Positions 42,939 through 55,258 of a stretch of DNA of 64,000 bases are shown one piece after another. Numbering within the stretch: position 1 is the first letter of the stretch; each line of letters begins with the position of its first letter. The position numbers were made by a program, and so were the translations under genes. Source of the stretch: Triticum aestivum (Eukaryota; Streptophyta; Magnoliopsida; Poales; Poaceae); the NCBI RefSeq assembly GCF_018294505.1, contig NC_057809.1:132778979-132842978 (forward strand). Reading direction: 5' to 3'. The notes below the pieces were generated by a model. That model was not told the origin of the DNA. It saw only the letters and a list, made by a program, of their open reading frames with translations, and did not search any database.

Positions 42939-45837
42939 AGCATACCCAAGCTAATTCCTGCTCGTCCTCGAGTAGGTAAATGATAAAAAACAGAATTTTT
43001 GATGCGGAGTGCTACTTGGCATAATGTTAATGTAATTCTTCTTAATTGTGGTATGAATATTCAGATCCGAAAGATTCAAGACAAAAGTTCATATTGCCGT
43101 AAAAATGATAATACTTCAAGCATACTAACTAAGAAATTATGTCTTCTCAAAATAACATGGCAAAATAAAGTTCATCCCTACAAAATCATATGGTTTAGTC
43201 ATGTTTCATTTTCGTCACACAAGAATGCTATCATCATGCACAATCCTGATGACAAGCCAAGCAATTGTTTCATACTTTAGTAATCTCAGACCTATAAACT
43301 TTCATGCAATATATGAGCGCGAGCCATGGACATAGCACTATAGGTGGAATAGAATATAATGAGGGGGGTTATGTGGAGAAGACAAAAAAGAAGAAATTCT
43401 CACATCAACAAGGCTAATCAATGGGCTATGGGGATGCCCACCGATTGATGTTAATGCAAGGAGTAGGGATTTCCATGCAACGGATGCACTAGACCTATAA
43501 ATGTATGAAAGCTCAACAAAAGAAACTAGTGGGTGTGCATCCAACTTGCTTGCTCACGAAGACCTAGGGCACTTGAGGAGGCCCATTGTTGGAACATACA
43601 AGCCAAGTTCTATAATGAAAAATTCCCACTAGTATATGAAAGTGATAACATGAGAGACTCTCTACTATGAAGATCATGGTGCTACTTTGAAGCACAAGTG
43701 TGGCAAAGGATAGTAACATTGTCCCTTCTCTCTTTTTCTATCATTTTTTTGGGCCTTTTCTTTTTTATGGCCTTTCCCTTTTTTTGGGCCTTCTATTTTT
43801 TATGGCCTTTCCTCTTTTTTTTTATATTCCTCACTTGGGACAATGCTCTAGAAAATGATGATCATCACACTTCTATTTATTTACAACTCAATGATTTCAA
43901 CTCGATACTAGAACAAAAGATGACTCTATATGAATGCCTCCGGCGGTGTACCGGAATATGCAATGAACCAAGAGTGACATGTATGAAAGAATTATGAACG
44001 GTGGCTTTGCCACAAATACTATGTCAACTACATGATCATGCTAAGCAATATGACAAAGATGAATGTGTCATGATGAACGGAATGATGGAAAGTTGCATGG
44101 CAATATATCTCGGAATGGCTATGGAAATGCCATAATAGGTAGGTATGGTGGCTGTTTTGAGGAAGATATAAGGAGGTTTATGTGTGAAAGAGCATATCAT
44201 ATCACGGGGTTTGGATGCATCGGCGAAGTTTGCGCCAACTGTCAATGTGAGAAAGGGCAATGCACGGTACCGAAGAGGCTAGCAAGGATGGAAGGGTGAG
44301 AGTGCGTATAATCCATGGACTCAACATTAGTCATAAAGAACTCACATACTTATTGCAAAAATCTACAAGTCATCAAAAACCTCGGTACTACGCGCATGCT
44401 CCTAGGGGGATAGATTGGTAGGAAAAGACATCGCTCGTCCCCGACTGCCATTCATAAGGAAGACAATCAAATAACACCTCATGTTTCAAATTTGTTGCAT
44501 AACGTTTACCATGCGTGCATGCTACGGGACTTGCAAACTTCAACACAAGTATTTCTCAATTTCACAACTACTCAACTAGCACGATTTTGATATTATTACC
44601 TCCATATCTCAAAACAATCATCAAGCATCAAACTTCTCTTAGTATTCAACACACTCATAAGAAAGTTTTATTATTAATCTTGCATACCAAGCATATTAGG
44701 ATTTTAAGCAAATTACCATGCTATTAAGACTCTCAAAATAATCTAAGTGAAGCATGAGAGATCAATAGTTTCTATAAAACAAATCCACCACCATGCTCTA
44801 AAAGATATAAGTGAAGCACTAGAGCAAAACTATAAAACTCAAAAGATATAAGTGAAGCACTAGAGTAAAACTATAGAGCTCAAAAGATATAAGTGAAGCA
44901 CATAGAGTATTCTAACAAATTCCAAATCATGTATGGCTCTCTCAAAATGTGTGTACAGCAAGGATGATTGTGGTAAACTAACAAGCAAAGACTCAAATCA
45001 TAAAAGACGCTCCAAGCAAAACACATATCATGTGGTAAATAAAAATATAGCTCCAAGTAAAGTTACCGATAGAAGTAGACGAAAGAGGGGATGCCTTCTG
45101 GGGCATCCCCAAGCTTTGGCTTTTAGGTGTCCTTATATTATTTGGGGGTGCCATGGGCATCCCCAAGATTAGGCTCTTGCCACTCCTTGTTCTATAATCC
45201 ATCAAATCTTTACCCAAAACTTGAAAACTTCACAACACAAAACTTAAAGTAGAAAATTCGTGAGCTCCGTTAGTGAAAGAAAATAAAAGACCACTTCAAG
45301 TTACTAAAATGAACTCATTCTTTATTTATATGGGTGTTATACCTACTGTATTCCAACTTCTCTATGGTTTATAAACTATTTTACTAGCCATAGATTCATC
45401 AAAATAAGCAAACAACACACGCAAAACAGAATCTGTCAAAAACAGAACAGTCTGTAGTAATCTGTAGCTAGCGCAAGATCTGGAACCCCAAAAAGTCTAA
45501 AATAAATTTCTGGACGTGAGGAATTTATCTATTAATCATCTGCAAAAATAATTAACTAAATATCACTCTCCAAATAAAAATGGCAGCAGTTCTCGCGAGC
45601 GCTAAAGTTTCTGTTTTTTACAGCAAGTTCAACAAGACTTTCCCCAAGTCTTCCCAACGGTTCTACTTGGCACAAAAACTAATTAAACACAAAAAAAACA
45701 CAACCAAAACAGAGGCTAAATAATTTATTTATTACTAATAAGGAGCAAAAAGCAAGGAATAAAAATAAAATTGGGTTGCCTCCCAACAAGCGCTATCGTT
45801 TAACGCCCCTAGCTAGGCATAACAAGCAAGAATAGAT
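42939..45837 (-). other. Non-coding 3' region of element G
   Basis: It carries no pol and no ORF with family features. Present are a degenerate PPT at its left edge (minus AGCTTGGGTATGCT), a T-rich low-complexity block (43738-43830), three copies of a 41-bp 'aaaagatataagtgaagcac' repeat (about 44796-44910), and two internal copies of the PPT motif (45102-45116 and 45156-45170). Confidence 0.7.
44796..44910 (-). repeat. 41-bp minisatellite in G, three units
   Basis: Units share aaaagatataagtgaagcac and tagagcaaaactat. The same array is in element I at about 54216-54335, with differences between copies. Confidence 0.8.
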
Positions 45838-47918
45838 CTAGGTATTTCCATCTTTGGTGGGAAATCCATATGTGGATCTCATAATAGATTCATAAGGTAA
45901 TTTTATTTTCTTTCTAGCGAAGTGTTCCATGCCCTTTTTTAATGGAAATTGAAATCTAATATTCCCTTCCTTCATATCAATAATTGCACCAACCATTCTA
46001 AGGAAAGGTCTACCGAGAATAATAGGGCAAGAAGGATTGCAATCTATATCAAGAATGATAAAATATACGGGCACATAATTCCTATTTGCAACAATAAGAA
46101 CATCATTAATTCTTCCCATAGGTTCCTTAATAGTGGAATCTGCAAGATGCAAGTTTAGAGAGCAATCATCAAAATCATGGAAATCTAGCAAATCACACAA
46201 AGTTTTGGGAATAGTAGAGACACTAGCACCCAAATCACACAAAACATAAAACTCATAATCTTTAATTTTAATTTTAATAGTAGGTTCCCACTCATCATAA
46301 AGTTTTCTAGGGATAGAAACTTCCAGCTCAAGTTTTTCTTCATAAGGTTGCATCAAGGCATCAACGATATGTTCGGTAAAGGCTTTATTTTGACTATAAG
46401 CATGAGGAGAATTTAGCACGGATTGCAACAAGGAAATACAATCAATTAAAGAGCAATTTTCATAATTAAATTCCTTGAAATCTAGTATAGTGGGTTTAGC
46501 ATCATCTAGGGTTTTATTTCTTTTAATCCCACTTTTATCAGTTTCACCATCAAGATCTAAATACTCTGAATTTTTAGAACGCCTTCTAGGTAAAGGTTGA
46601 TCATATTCAGTCCCATCATTATCAAGATTAATATTGCAAAACAAATATTTAATAGGGGACACATCAATAACTTTTAGATCTTCATCATTATTTTCATAGG
46701 AACTAGAAGAAAACGCTTTAATAAAGGCATCTTTCATAGCACGCGTCCTAGCGGTTCTTTCCTTGCACTCATCAATGGAAATTCTCATGGCTTTGAGAGA
46801 CTCATTGATATCATGCTTAGGAGGAATAGATCTAAGCTTTAAAGAATCAACATCAAGAGAAATTCTATCAACGTTCCTAGCCAATCATCAATCTTAAGCA
46901 ATTTTTCTTCAATCATAGCATTAAAATTATTTTGTGAAGAAATAAATTCTTTAATATTAGATTCAAAATCAGAGGGCATCTTATTATAATTTCCGTAACA
47001 ATTGTTGTAGGAATTACCATAATTATTGGAGGGATTACTAGGATAAGGCCTAGGATTGAAATTTCCTCTATACACGTTGTTACCAAAATTGTTCCTACCA
47101 ACAAAATTCACATCCATAGATTCATTATTATTCTCAATCAAAGTAGACAAGGGCATATCATTAGGATCAGAAGAAACACTCTTATTAGCAAATAATTTCA
47201 TAAGTTCATCCATCTTTCCACTCAAAACATTAATTTCTTCTATCGCATGCACCTTTTTATTAGTAGATCTTTCAGTATGCCATTGAGAATAATTAACCAT
47301 AATATTATCTAGGAGTTTAGTAGCTTCTCCTAAGGTGATTTCCATAAAAGTGCCTCCCGCGGCCGAATCCAAAAGATTTCTAGAAGCAAAATTCAATCCG
47401 GCATAAAAATTTGGTATAATCATCCACAAATTTAAACCATGAGTAGGGCAATTATGTATCATTATTTCCATTCTCTCCCAAGCTTGTGCAATATGTTCAT
47501 GATCAAGTTGCTTAAAATTCATAATATCGTTTCTAAGAGAGATGATCTTAGCGGGAGGAAAATACTTAGAGATAAAAGCATCTTTGCACTTGTTCCATGA
47601 ATCAATACTATTTTTAGGCAAAGATGAAAACCAAGCTTTAGCACGATCTCTAAGCGAAAAAGGAAATAGCTTCAATTTAACAATATCATTATTGACATCT
47701 TTCTTCTTTTGCATGTCACACAAATCAAGGAAGCTATTAAGATGGGTAGCGGCATCTTCACTAGGAAGGCCGGAGAACGGATCTTTCATGACAAGATTCA
47801 GCAAAGCAGTATTAATTTCACAAGATTCAGCATCGGTAAGAGGAGCAATCAGAGTGCTAAGGAAATCATTATTGTTGGTATTGGTGAAGTCAAACAATTT
47901 GGTATTATCTTGAGCCAT
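45838..47918 (-). pseudogene. Gag-protease of element G (one frameshift)
   Basis: It starts MAQDNTKLFDFTNTNNNDFL (ATG at 47916-47918). The capsid core has LNLVMKDPFSGLPSEDAATH, LKLFPFSLRDRAKAWFSSLP, FISKYFPPAKIISLRNDIMN and GTFMEITLGEATKLLDNIMV; a Gly/Asn/Tyr-rich linker follows, then the protease YVLCDLGASVSTIPKTLCDL and CPIILGRPFLRMVGAIIDM. There is no RT. Loss of one A near 46884, relative to element I, shifts the frame between gag and protease. Otherwise the ORF is open, so it is only recently broken. The product would be a gag-protease polyprotein able to assemble particles but needing RT and integrase from elsewhere. Confidence 0.88.
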
Positions 47919-48129
47919 CGCGACAAACAAGCAAACTAACACACAAGCAAACAAAAAGAAAGCGGGCAAAAAGAGGCAAATAGAGAAAGAGAGGGAGGAT
48001 AGAGAGAGAGGGCGAATAAAACGGCAAGGGTGAAGTGGGAGAGAGGAAATCGAGAGACAAATGGCAAATAATGTAATGCGGGAGATAGGGATTGTGATGG
48101 GTACTTGGTATGTTGACTTTTGCGCAGAC

Positions 48130-48147
48130 TCCCCGGCAACGGCGCCA
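48130..48147 (-). other. Primer binding site of element G (tRNA-Asp type)
   Basis: tccccggcaacggcgcca is a perfect match to the tRNA-Asp 3' end, 11 nt inside the LTR. Confidence 0.92.
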
Positions 48148-48158
48148 GAAATTCTTCT

Positions 48159-49736
48159 TGCTACCTCTTGAGCACTGCGTTGGATTTCCCCGAAGAGGAG
48201 AGGATGATGCAGCAAAGTAGCGTAAGTATTTCCCTCAGTTTTTGAGAACCAAGGTATCAATCCAGTAGGAGGCTACGCGCGAGTCCCTCGTACCTACACA
48301 AAAATAATAGCTCAACGCAACCAACGCGCTTAGGGGTTGTCAATCCCTTCGGTCACTTACGAAGGTGAGATCTGATAGAGATGGTAAATAATATTTTTGG
48401 TATTTTTGGTATAGAGATGCAAAGTGAAAAGTAAAAGGCAAAGTAAAAAGCAAAGCAATAATAAAGTGATGAAGATTGATTTGATGAGAAAGAGACCCGG
48501 GGGCCATAGGTTTCACTAGTGGCTTCTCTCAAGAGCATAATTATTCTACGGCGGGTGAACAAATTACTGTTGAGCAATTGACAGAATTGAGCATAGTTAT
48601 GAGAATATCTAGGTATGATCATGTATATAGGCATCACGTCCGAGACAAGTAGACCGACTCCTGCCTGCATCTACTACTATTACTCCACTCATCGATCGCT
48701 ATCCAACATGCATCTAGAGTATTAAGTTAAAAACAGAGTAACGCCTTAAGCAAGATGACATGATGTAGAGGGATAGTTTCATGCAATATGATAAAAAACC
48801 CATCTTGTTATCCTCGATGGCAACAATACAATACGTGCCTTGCTGCCCCTTCTGTCACTGGGAAAGGACACCGCAAGATCGAATCCAAAGCTAAGCATTT
48901 CTCCCATGGAAAGAAAAACCAATCTAGTAGGCCAAACCAAACTGATAATTTGAAGAGACTTGCAAAGATAACTAATCATACATAAAAGAATTCAGAGAAG
49001 ATTCAAATATTATTCATAGATAGACTGGATCATAAACCCACAATTCATCGGTCTCAACAAACACACCGCAAAAAGAAGATTACAATGAATAGATCTCCAC
49101 GAGAGAGGGGCAGAACATTGTATTGAGATCCAAAAAGAGAGAAGAAGCCATCTAGCTACTAACTATGGACCCATAGGTCTGAAGTAAACTACTGACACTT
49201 CATCGGAGGGGCTTGGATGATGATGTAGAAGCCCTCCGTGATCGATGCCCCCTCCGGCGGAGCTCCGGAACAGGCCCCAAGATGGGATCTCATGGATACA
49301 GAAAGTTGCGGCGGTGGAATTAGGTTTTTGGCTCCGTATCTGATCATTTGGGGATACGTGGATATATATGGGAGGAAGAAGTACGTCGGTGGAGCTTCGA
49401 GGGGCCCACGTGGCAGGGGGACACGCCCTAGGGGGGGCGCCCTCCACCCTCGTGACCGCCTCGTGGCTTTCTTGACGGAGGGTCCAAGTCTCCTGGGTCG
49501 TATCTGATGAGAAAATCGCGTTCCCGAAGGTTTCATTCCGTTTGGACTCCGTTTGACATTCCTTTTGTTTGAAACCCTAAAACAGGCAAAAAACAGCAAT
49601 TCTAGGCTGGGCGTCCGGTTAATAGGTTAGTCCCAAAAATAATATAAAAGTGGATAATAAATCCCAATAATGTCCAAAACAGTAGATAATATAGCATGGA
49701 GCAATAAAAAATTATAGATATGTTGGAGACGTATCA
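48159..49736 (-). repeat. 5' LTR of element G
   Basis: 1578 bp. It differs from the left LTR by scattered substitutions and small indels. It ends gagacgtatca at 49736, followed by TSD cttcg. Confidence 0.92.
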
Positions 49737-49760
49737 CTTCGCTGCTTCACCGCATCATCC

Positions 49761-50576
49761 ATGGCGTCGATACGAAGGTTCTCCGCCGCTGAGAAGGGAA
49801 AAGCCCCCAGCGAAGAGCTTGGGCCTCTCCCGCCGAAGAAGAGACTGGGCTTGCTCATGTGATGTCGTTGTGAGGCCGGAGGTGAGGAGGCCTTGGCACG
49901 AACGGCCTCCCCCGGCTATCCGCTACCTTTGTACGCCCAGGCAGAGGGCTCTGGAGGAGGAGGCAGGGACCAACGCCCCTCGTGCCACGGCCGCAGTGGC
50001 CGTGCAGTGGTGGCGCGCGCTACCGCCCCGCAAACCCACACCGAGGGCTCCTCACGAGAATTCGTGGTGTGGGCCATGATGCCACCGCACACGTGGATCC
50101 GGTTCCCTCTGTTCTTCACCGAAGAGATGCCGCCGAGGGTGCCACTAGAGTTGTGGTCGCAGCATGCTGGGTGCGACACCCCGGCGATGGGGGCGGAGGT
50201 TGAGGTCGTCTCCCCAGGCAAGGTCTTCATGACCCGCGGATGGGGTGAGGTCGCTTGCGTATGCCGCTCGGAGGGGGCGCTCGCCATCCATTTTGAGTAC
50301 AACGACGCCTCCACGTTGTTCTTCAAGGTCTTCGACGAGGGGGGTAATCACCTGGAATGCTGCCCTGGAGGGGGCCGTCAGGATGGTGCGGCGGCAGGCG
50401 CTCAGCCCTCCCTCGAGCCTACCGACAGCTCCTCCAGCAGCAGCAACGGCTCCTGGTGGTCCAACAACTCTCCCGAGCCCGACGAGACTCCGGAGACGAG
50501 TGACGACAGCTACGCGCCCCTGAGCTCGCGTCGTGCCCAGAGCGCAGCAACGGCGCCCGCCCGTCACCGCCGTTGA
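49761..50576 (+). pseudogene. B3-domain-like antisense ORF of element H (frameshifted)
   Basis: It starts MASIRRFSAAEKGKAPSEEL in good context. The frame stops at 49860; the middle part (CDVVVRPEVRRPWHERPPPA, to about 50035) is in the +1 frame, then the original frame returns and runs to 50576. The last part has a B3-like DNA-binding fold: IRFPLFFTEEMPPRVPLELW, then VSPGKVFMTRGWGEVACVC, then ALAIHFEYNDASTLFFKVF, followed by a Ser-rich acidic tail. B3 domains bind DNA in plant transcription factors; here the protein is encoded antisense to a retrotransposon. Element G sits in its 5' UTR, so it could not be expressed normally. The B3 assignment is by eye. The 3' end (50577-50794) is AT-rich and may contain a poly(A) site. 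Confidence 0.6.
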
Positions 50577-50794
50577 TCTAGATGGGGCTAGCGTCGGCCT
50601 CCCGTGGCCCACTGTTGATGATGGCATCGACGGTGACGCCTGTAGATAGGGCTCCTAGAAACCTTCTTCTTTTGTTCCCTACGAGGGGTCAAGATGAACC
50701 CCATGGGGTCGTGTAAGGGATATGTAGTGTCTTTTGTTAATATTATCCTTATTATGAAGATCTATGACTGCCTGTCTTGCTTCGGCTCAGTCCC

Positions 50795-52427
50795 TGCTAC
50801 CTCTTGAGCTTGCGTTGGATTTCCCCGAAGAGGAAAGGATGATGCAACAGAGTAGCGTAAGTATTTCCCCCAGTTTTTGAGAACAAGGTATCAATCCAGT
50901 AGGAGGCCACGCCCAAGTCCCTCGTACCTGCACAAAATGATAGCTACTCGCAACCAACGCGATTAGGGGTTGTCAATCCCTACACAGTCACTTACGAGAG
51001 TGAGATCTGATAGATATAATATTTTTGGTATTTTTGGTATAGAGATGCAAAGTGAAAATAAAAAGGCAAAGTAAAAAAGCAAAGCAAGATTAAACTGATG
51101 GAGATTGATATGATGAGAATAGACTCGGGGGCCATAGGTTTCACTAGTGGCTTCTCTCAAGAGCATATGTATTCTACATGACTAAAACTTACGAAATGCT
51201 AATTTGACCTAAATTTCCGGTTAACTGCTTACTTTCTTTTGGGTGAACAAATTACTGTTGAGAAATTTGACAGAATTGAGCATAGTTATGAGAATATCTA
51301 GGCATGATCATGTATATAGGCATCACGTCCGTGACAAGTAGACTGAAACGATTCTGCATCTACTACTATTACTCCACTCATTGACCGCTATCCAGCATGC
51401 ATCTAGAGTATTAAGTTAAAAATAGAGTAACTCTTTAAGCAAGATGGCATGATGTAGAGAGATAAATTCATGCAATATGAAATAAACCCCATCTTGTTAT
51501 CCTCGATGGCAACGATACAATATGTGCCTTGCTGCCCCTTCTGTCACTGGGAAAGGACATCGCAAGATCAAACCCAAAGCTAAGCACTTCTCCCATGGCA
51601 AGAACTACCAATATAGTTGGCCAAACCAAACGGATAATTCGAAGAGACTTGCAAAGATAACTAATCATACATAAAAGAATTCAGAGAAGATTCAAATATT
51701 ATTCATAGATAGACTTGATCATAAACCCACAATTCATCGGTCTCAACAAACACACCGCAAAAAGAAGATTACATCGAATAGATCTCCACGAGAGAGGGGG
51801 AGAACTTTGTATTGAGATCCAAAAAGAGAGAAGAAGCCATCTAGCTACTAACTGTGGACCCGAAGGTCTGAGGTAAACTACTCACACTTCATCGGAGGGG
51901 CTATGATGATGTAGAAGCCCTCCATGATGACGGCCCTCTCCGGCGGAGCTCCGGAACAGGCCCCAAGATGGGATCTCGTGGATACAGAAAGTTGCGACGG
52001 TGGAATTAGGGTTTTGGCTCCTGTTCTGATCATTTGGGGGTACGTAGGTATATATAGGAGGAAGGAGTACGTCGGTGGAGCACTGAGGGGCCCACGAGGC
52101 AGGGGGCGCACCCTAGGGGGGTGGGCGCGCCCCCCACCCTCGTGACTGCCTCTTTGACTCCTTGGAGTAGGGTCCAAGTCTCCTGGATCACGTTCGGTTA
52201 GAAAATCACGTTCCCGAAGGTTTTATTCCGTTTTGGACTCCGTTTGATATTCTGTTTCTCCGAAATACTGAAATAGGCAAAAAACAACAATTCTGGGCTG
52301 GGCCTCCGGTTAATAGGTTAGTCCCAAAAATAATATAAAAGTGGCAAATAAAGCCCAATATAGTCCAAAACAGTAGATAATATAGTATGGAGAAATAAAA
52401 AATTATAGATACGTTGGAGACGTATCA
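50795..52427 (-). repeat. 3' LTR of element I, with a small insertion
   Basis: 1633 bp. Near 51178-51241 it holds about 64 bp of foreign sequence (atgactaaaacttacgaaat ... cttttg) absent from the other LTRs of this family. Confidence 0.9.
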
Positions 52428-55258
52428 GGCATCCCCAAGCTTAATTCCTTCTCATCCTCGAGTAGGTAAATGATAAAAAGAGAATTTTTGATGCGGAGTG
52501 CTACTTGGCATAATTTCAATGCAAATCTTCTTAATTGTGGTATGAATATTCAGATTAGGAAGATTCAAGACAAAAGTTCATATTGACATAGAGAATAATA
52601 ATACTTCAAGCAAACCAACAAAGCAATTATGCTTTCTTAAAGTAACATGGCCAAAGAAAGTTCATCCCTACAAAATCATATAGTTTAGTCATGCTCCATT
52701 TTCGTCACACAAGAATGCTCTCGTCATGCACAACCCCGATGACAAGCCAAGCAATTGTTTCATACCTTAATAATTTCAAACTCATAAACTTTCACGCAAT
52801 ACATGAGCGTGAGCCATGGATATAGCACTATGGGTGGAATAGAATATAATGATGGGGGTTATGTGGAGAAGACAAAAAGGAGAAAGTCTCACATCAACGA
52901 GGCTAATCAATGGGCTATGGAGATGCCCATCGATTGATGTTAATGCAAGGTGTAGGGATTGCCATGCAACGGATGCACTAGAGCTATAAATGTATGAAAG
53001 CTCAACAAAAGAAACTAAGTGGGTGTGCATCCAACTTGCTTGCTCACGAAGACCTAGGGAACTTGAGGAGGTCCATTGTTGGAATATACAAGCCAAGTTC
53101 TATAATGAAAATTCCCACTAGTATATGAAAGTGATAACTCAAGAGACTCTCTATATGAAGAACATGGTGCTACTTTGAAGCACAAGTGTGGAAAAAAGGA
53201 ATAGTAGCATTGCCCCTTTTTATTTATTTTCTTTTTTGGGCCTTTTTTGGCCTTTTTGGGGACAATGCTCTATTGAATGATGGTCATCACACTTCTATTT
53301 ATTTACAACTCAATGATTACAACTCGATACTAGAACAAGGTAAGACTCTATGTGGATGCCTCCGGCGGTGTACCAGGATATGCAATGAATCAAGAGTGAG
53401 AAGTATGAAAAAATTATGAACGGCGGCTTTGCCACAAATACTATGTCAACTACATGATCATGCTAAGCAATATGACAATGATGAATGTGTCATGATAAAC
53501 TGGATGGTGGAAAGTTGCATGGCAATATATATCTCGGAATGTCTATGGAAATGCCATAATAGGTAGGTATGGTGGCTGTTTTGAGGAAGATATAAGGAGG
53601 TTTATGTGTGAAAGAGCGTATCATATCACGGGGTTTGGATGCACCGGCGAAATTTGCACCAACTCTCGATGTGAGAAAGGGCAATGCACGGTACCGTAGA
53701 GGCTAGCAATGATGGAAGGGTGAGAGTGCGTATAATCCATGGACTCAACATTAGTCATAAAGAACTCATATACTTATTGCAAAAATCTATAAGCCATCAA
53801 AAACCAAAGTATTACGCGCATGCTCCTAGGGGGATAGATTGGTAGGAAAAGACCATTGCTCGTCCCCGACCACCACTCATAAGGAGGACAATCAAATAAC
53901 ACCTCATGTTTCAAATTTGTTGCATAACGTTTACCATACGTGCATGCTACGGGACTTGCAAACTTTAACTCAAGCACTTATCAAATTCAAAATTACTCTA
54001 CTAGCATGACTTTGATATTACTACCTCCATATCTCAAAACAATTATCAAGCATCCAACTTTTCTTAGTATTCAACACACTCAAAAGAAAGTTTCACAAAT
54101 CTTGAATACCAAGCATGTTATTATTAAGCAAATTACCATGCTAGTAAGACTCTCAAAATAATTTAAGTGAAGCATGAGAGATCAATAGTTTCTTTAAAAC
54201 AAATCCACCACCGTGCTCTAAAAAAATCTAAGTGAAGCACGTAGAGCAAAATTATAGCGCTCAAAAGATATAAGTGAAGCACATAGAGCAAAACTACTTA
54301 GCTCAAAAGATATAAGTGAAGCACATAGAGTATTCTATCAAATTCTAATTCATGTATGGCTCTCTCAAAAGGTTTGTACAGAAAGGATGATTGTGGCACA
54401 CTAAAACACAAAGACACAAATTATACAAGACGCTCCAAGCAAAACACATATCATGTTGGTGAATAAAAATATAGCTCCAAGTAAATTACCGATGGAGGTG
54501 GACGAAAGAGGGGATGCCTTCCGGGTCATCCCCAAGCTTTGACTTTTTGGTGTCCTTGGATTATCTTGGGGGCGCCATTGGCATCTCCAAGCTTAGGCTC
54601 TTGCTACTCCTTGTTCCATAATCCATCACAAGAATTCACCCAAAACTTGAAAACTTCACAACACAAAACTCAAAGCAGAAAACTCGTGAGCTCCGTTAGC
54701 GAAAGAAAACAAAAAACCACCTCAAGGTACTGTAATGAACTCATTATTTATTTATATTGGTGTTAAACCTACTGTATTCCAACTTCTCTATGGATTATAA
54801 ACTATTTTACTAACCATAGATTCATTAAAATAAGCAAACAACACACGAAAAAAGAATCTATCAAAAACAGAACAGTCTGTAGTAATCTGTAGCTAGCGCA
54901 ATATCTGGAACCCCAAAAATTCTAAAATAAATTGCTGGACGTGAGGAATTTATATATTAATCATCTGCAAAAATAATTAACTAAATATCACTCTCCAAAT
55001 AAAAATGACAGCAGTTCTCGTGAGCGCTAAAGTTTCTGTTTTTAACAGTAAGTTCAACAAGACTTTCCCCAAGTCTTCCGAACGGTTCTACTTGGCACAA
55101 ACACTAATTAAACACAAAAACACAACCAAAACAGAGGCTAAATAATTTATTTATTACTAAACAGTACCAAAAAGCAAGGAATAAAAATAAAATTGGGTTG
55201 CCTCCCAACAAGCGCTATCGTTTAACGCCCCTAGCTAGGCATAAAAGCGAGGATAGAT
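52428..55258 (-). other. Non-coding 3' region of element I
   Basis: Homologous to 42939-45837. PPT motif at 52428-52442 (minus AAGCTTGGGGATGCC), internal copies at 54525-54539 and 54580-54594, 41-bp repeat array at about 54216-54335. No pol. Confidence 0.75.

Larger units (their letters stand above)
41379..49736 (-). mobile_element. Element G: Sabrina-like Gypsy retrotransposon, complete, gag-protease only
   Basis: Flanked by TSD cttcg (41374-41378 and 49737-49741). LTRs at 41379-42938 and 48159-49736, PBS 48130-48147, one gag-protease ORF, and a 2.9 kb non-coding 3' region in place of pol. It is a complete non-autonomous element. Confidence 0.93.

Noticed and set aside
43698..43997. Hydrophobic Phe-rich ORF of 99 codons in G
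   Set aside because: Produced by a poly-T low-complexity tract; not conserved in frame in element I.
49761..50576. B3-like ORF as a host gene
   Set aside because: It lies antisense between the PPT and the interior of a Gypsy element, and the nearby sequence belongs to that element; a captured or element-borne ORF is more likely.
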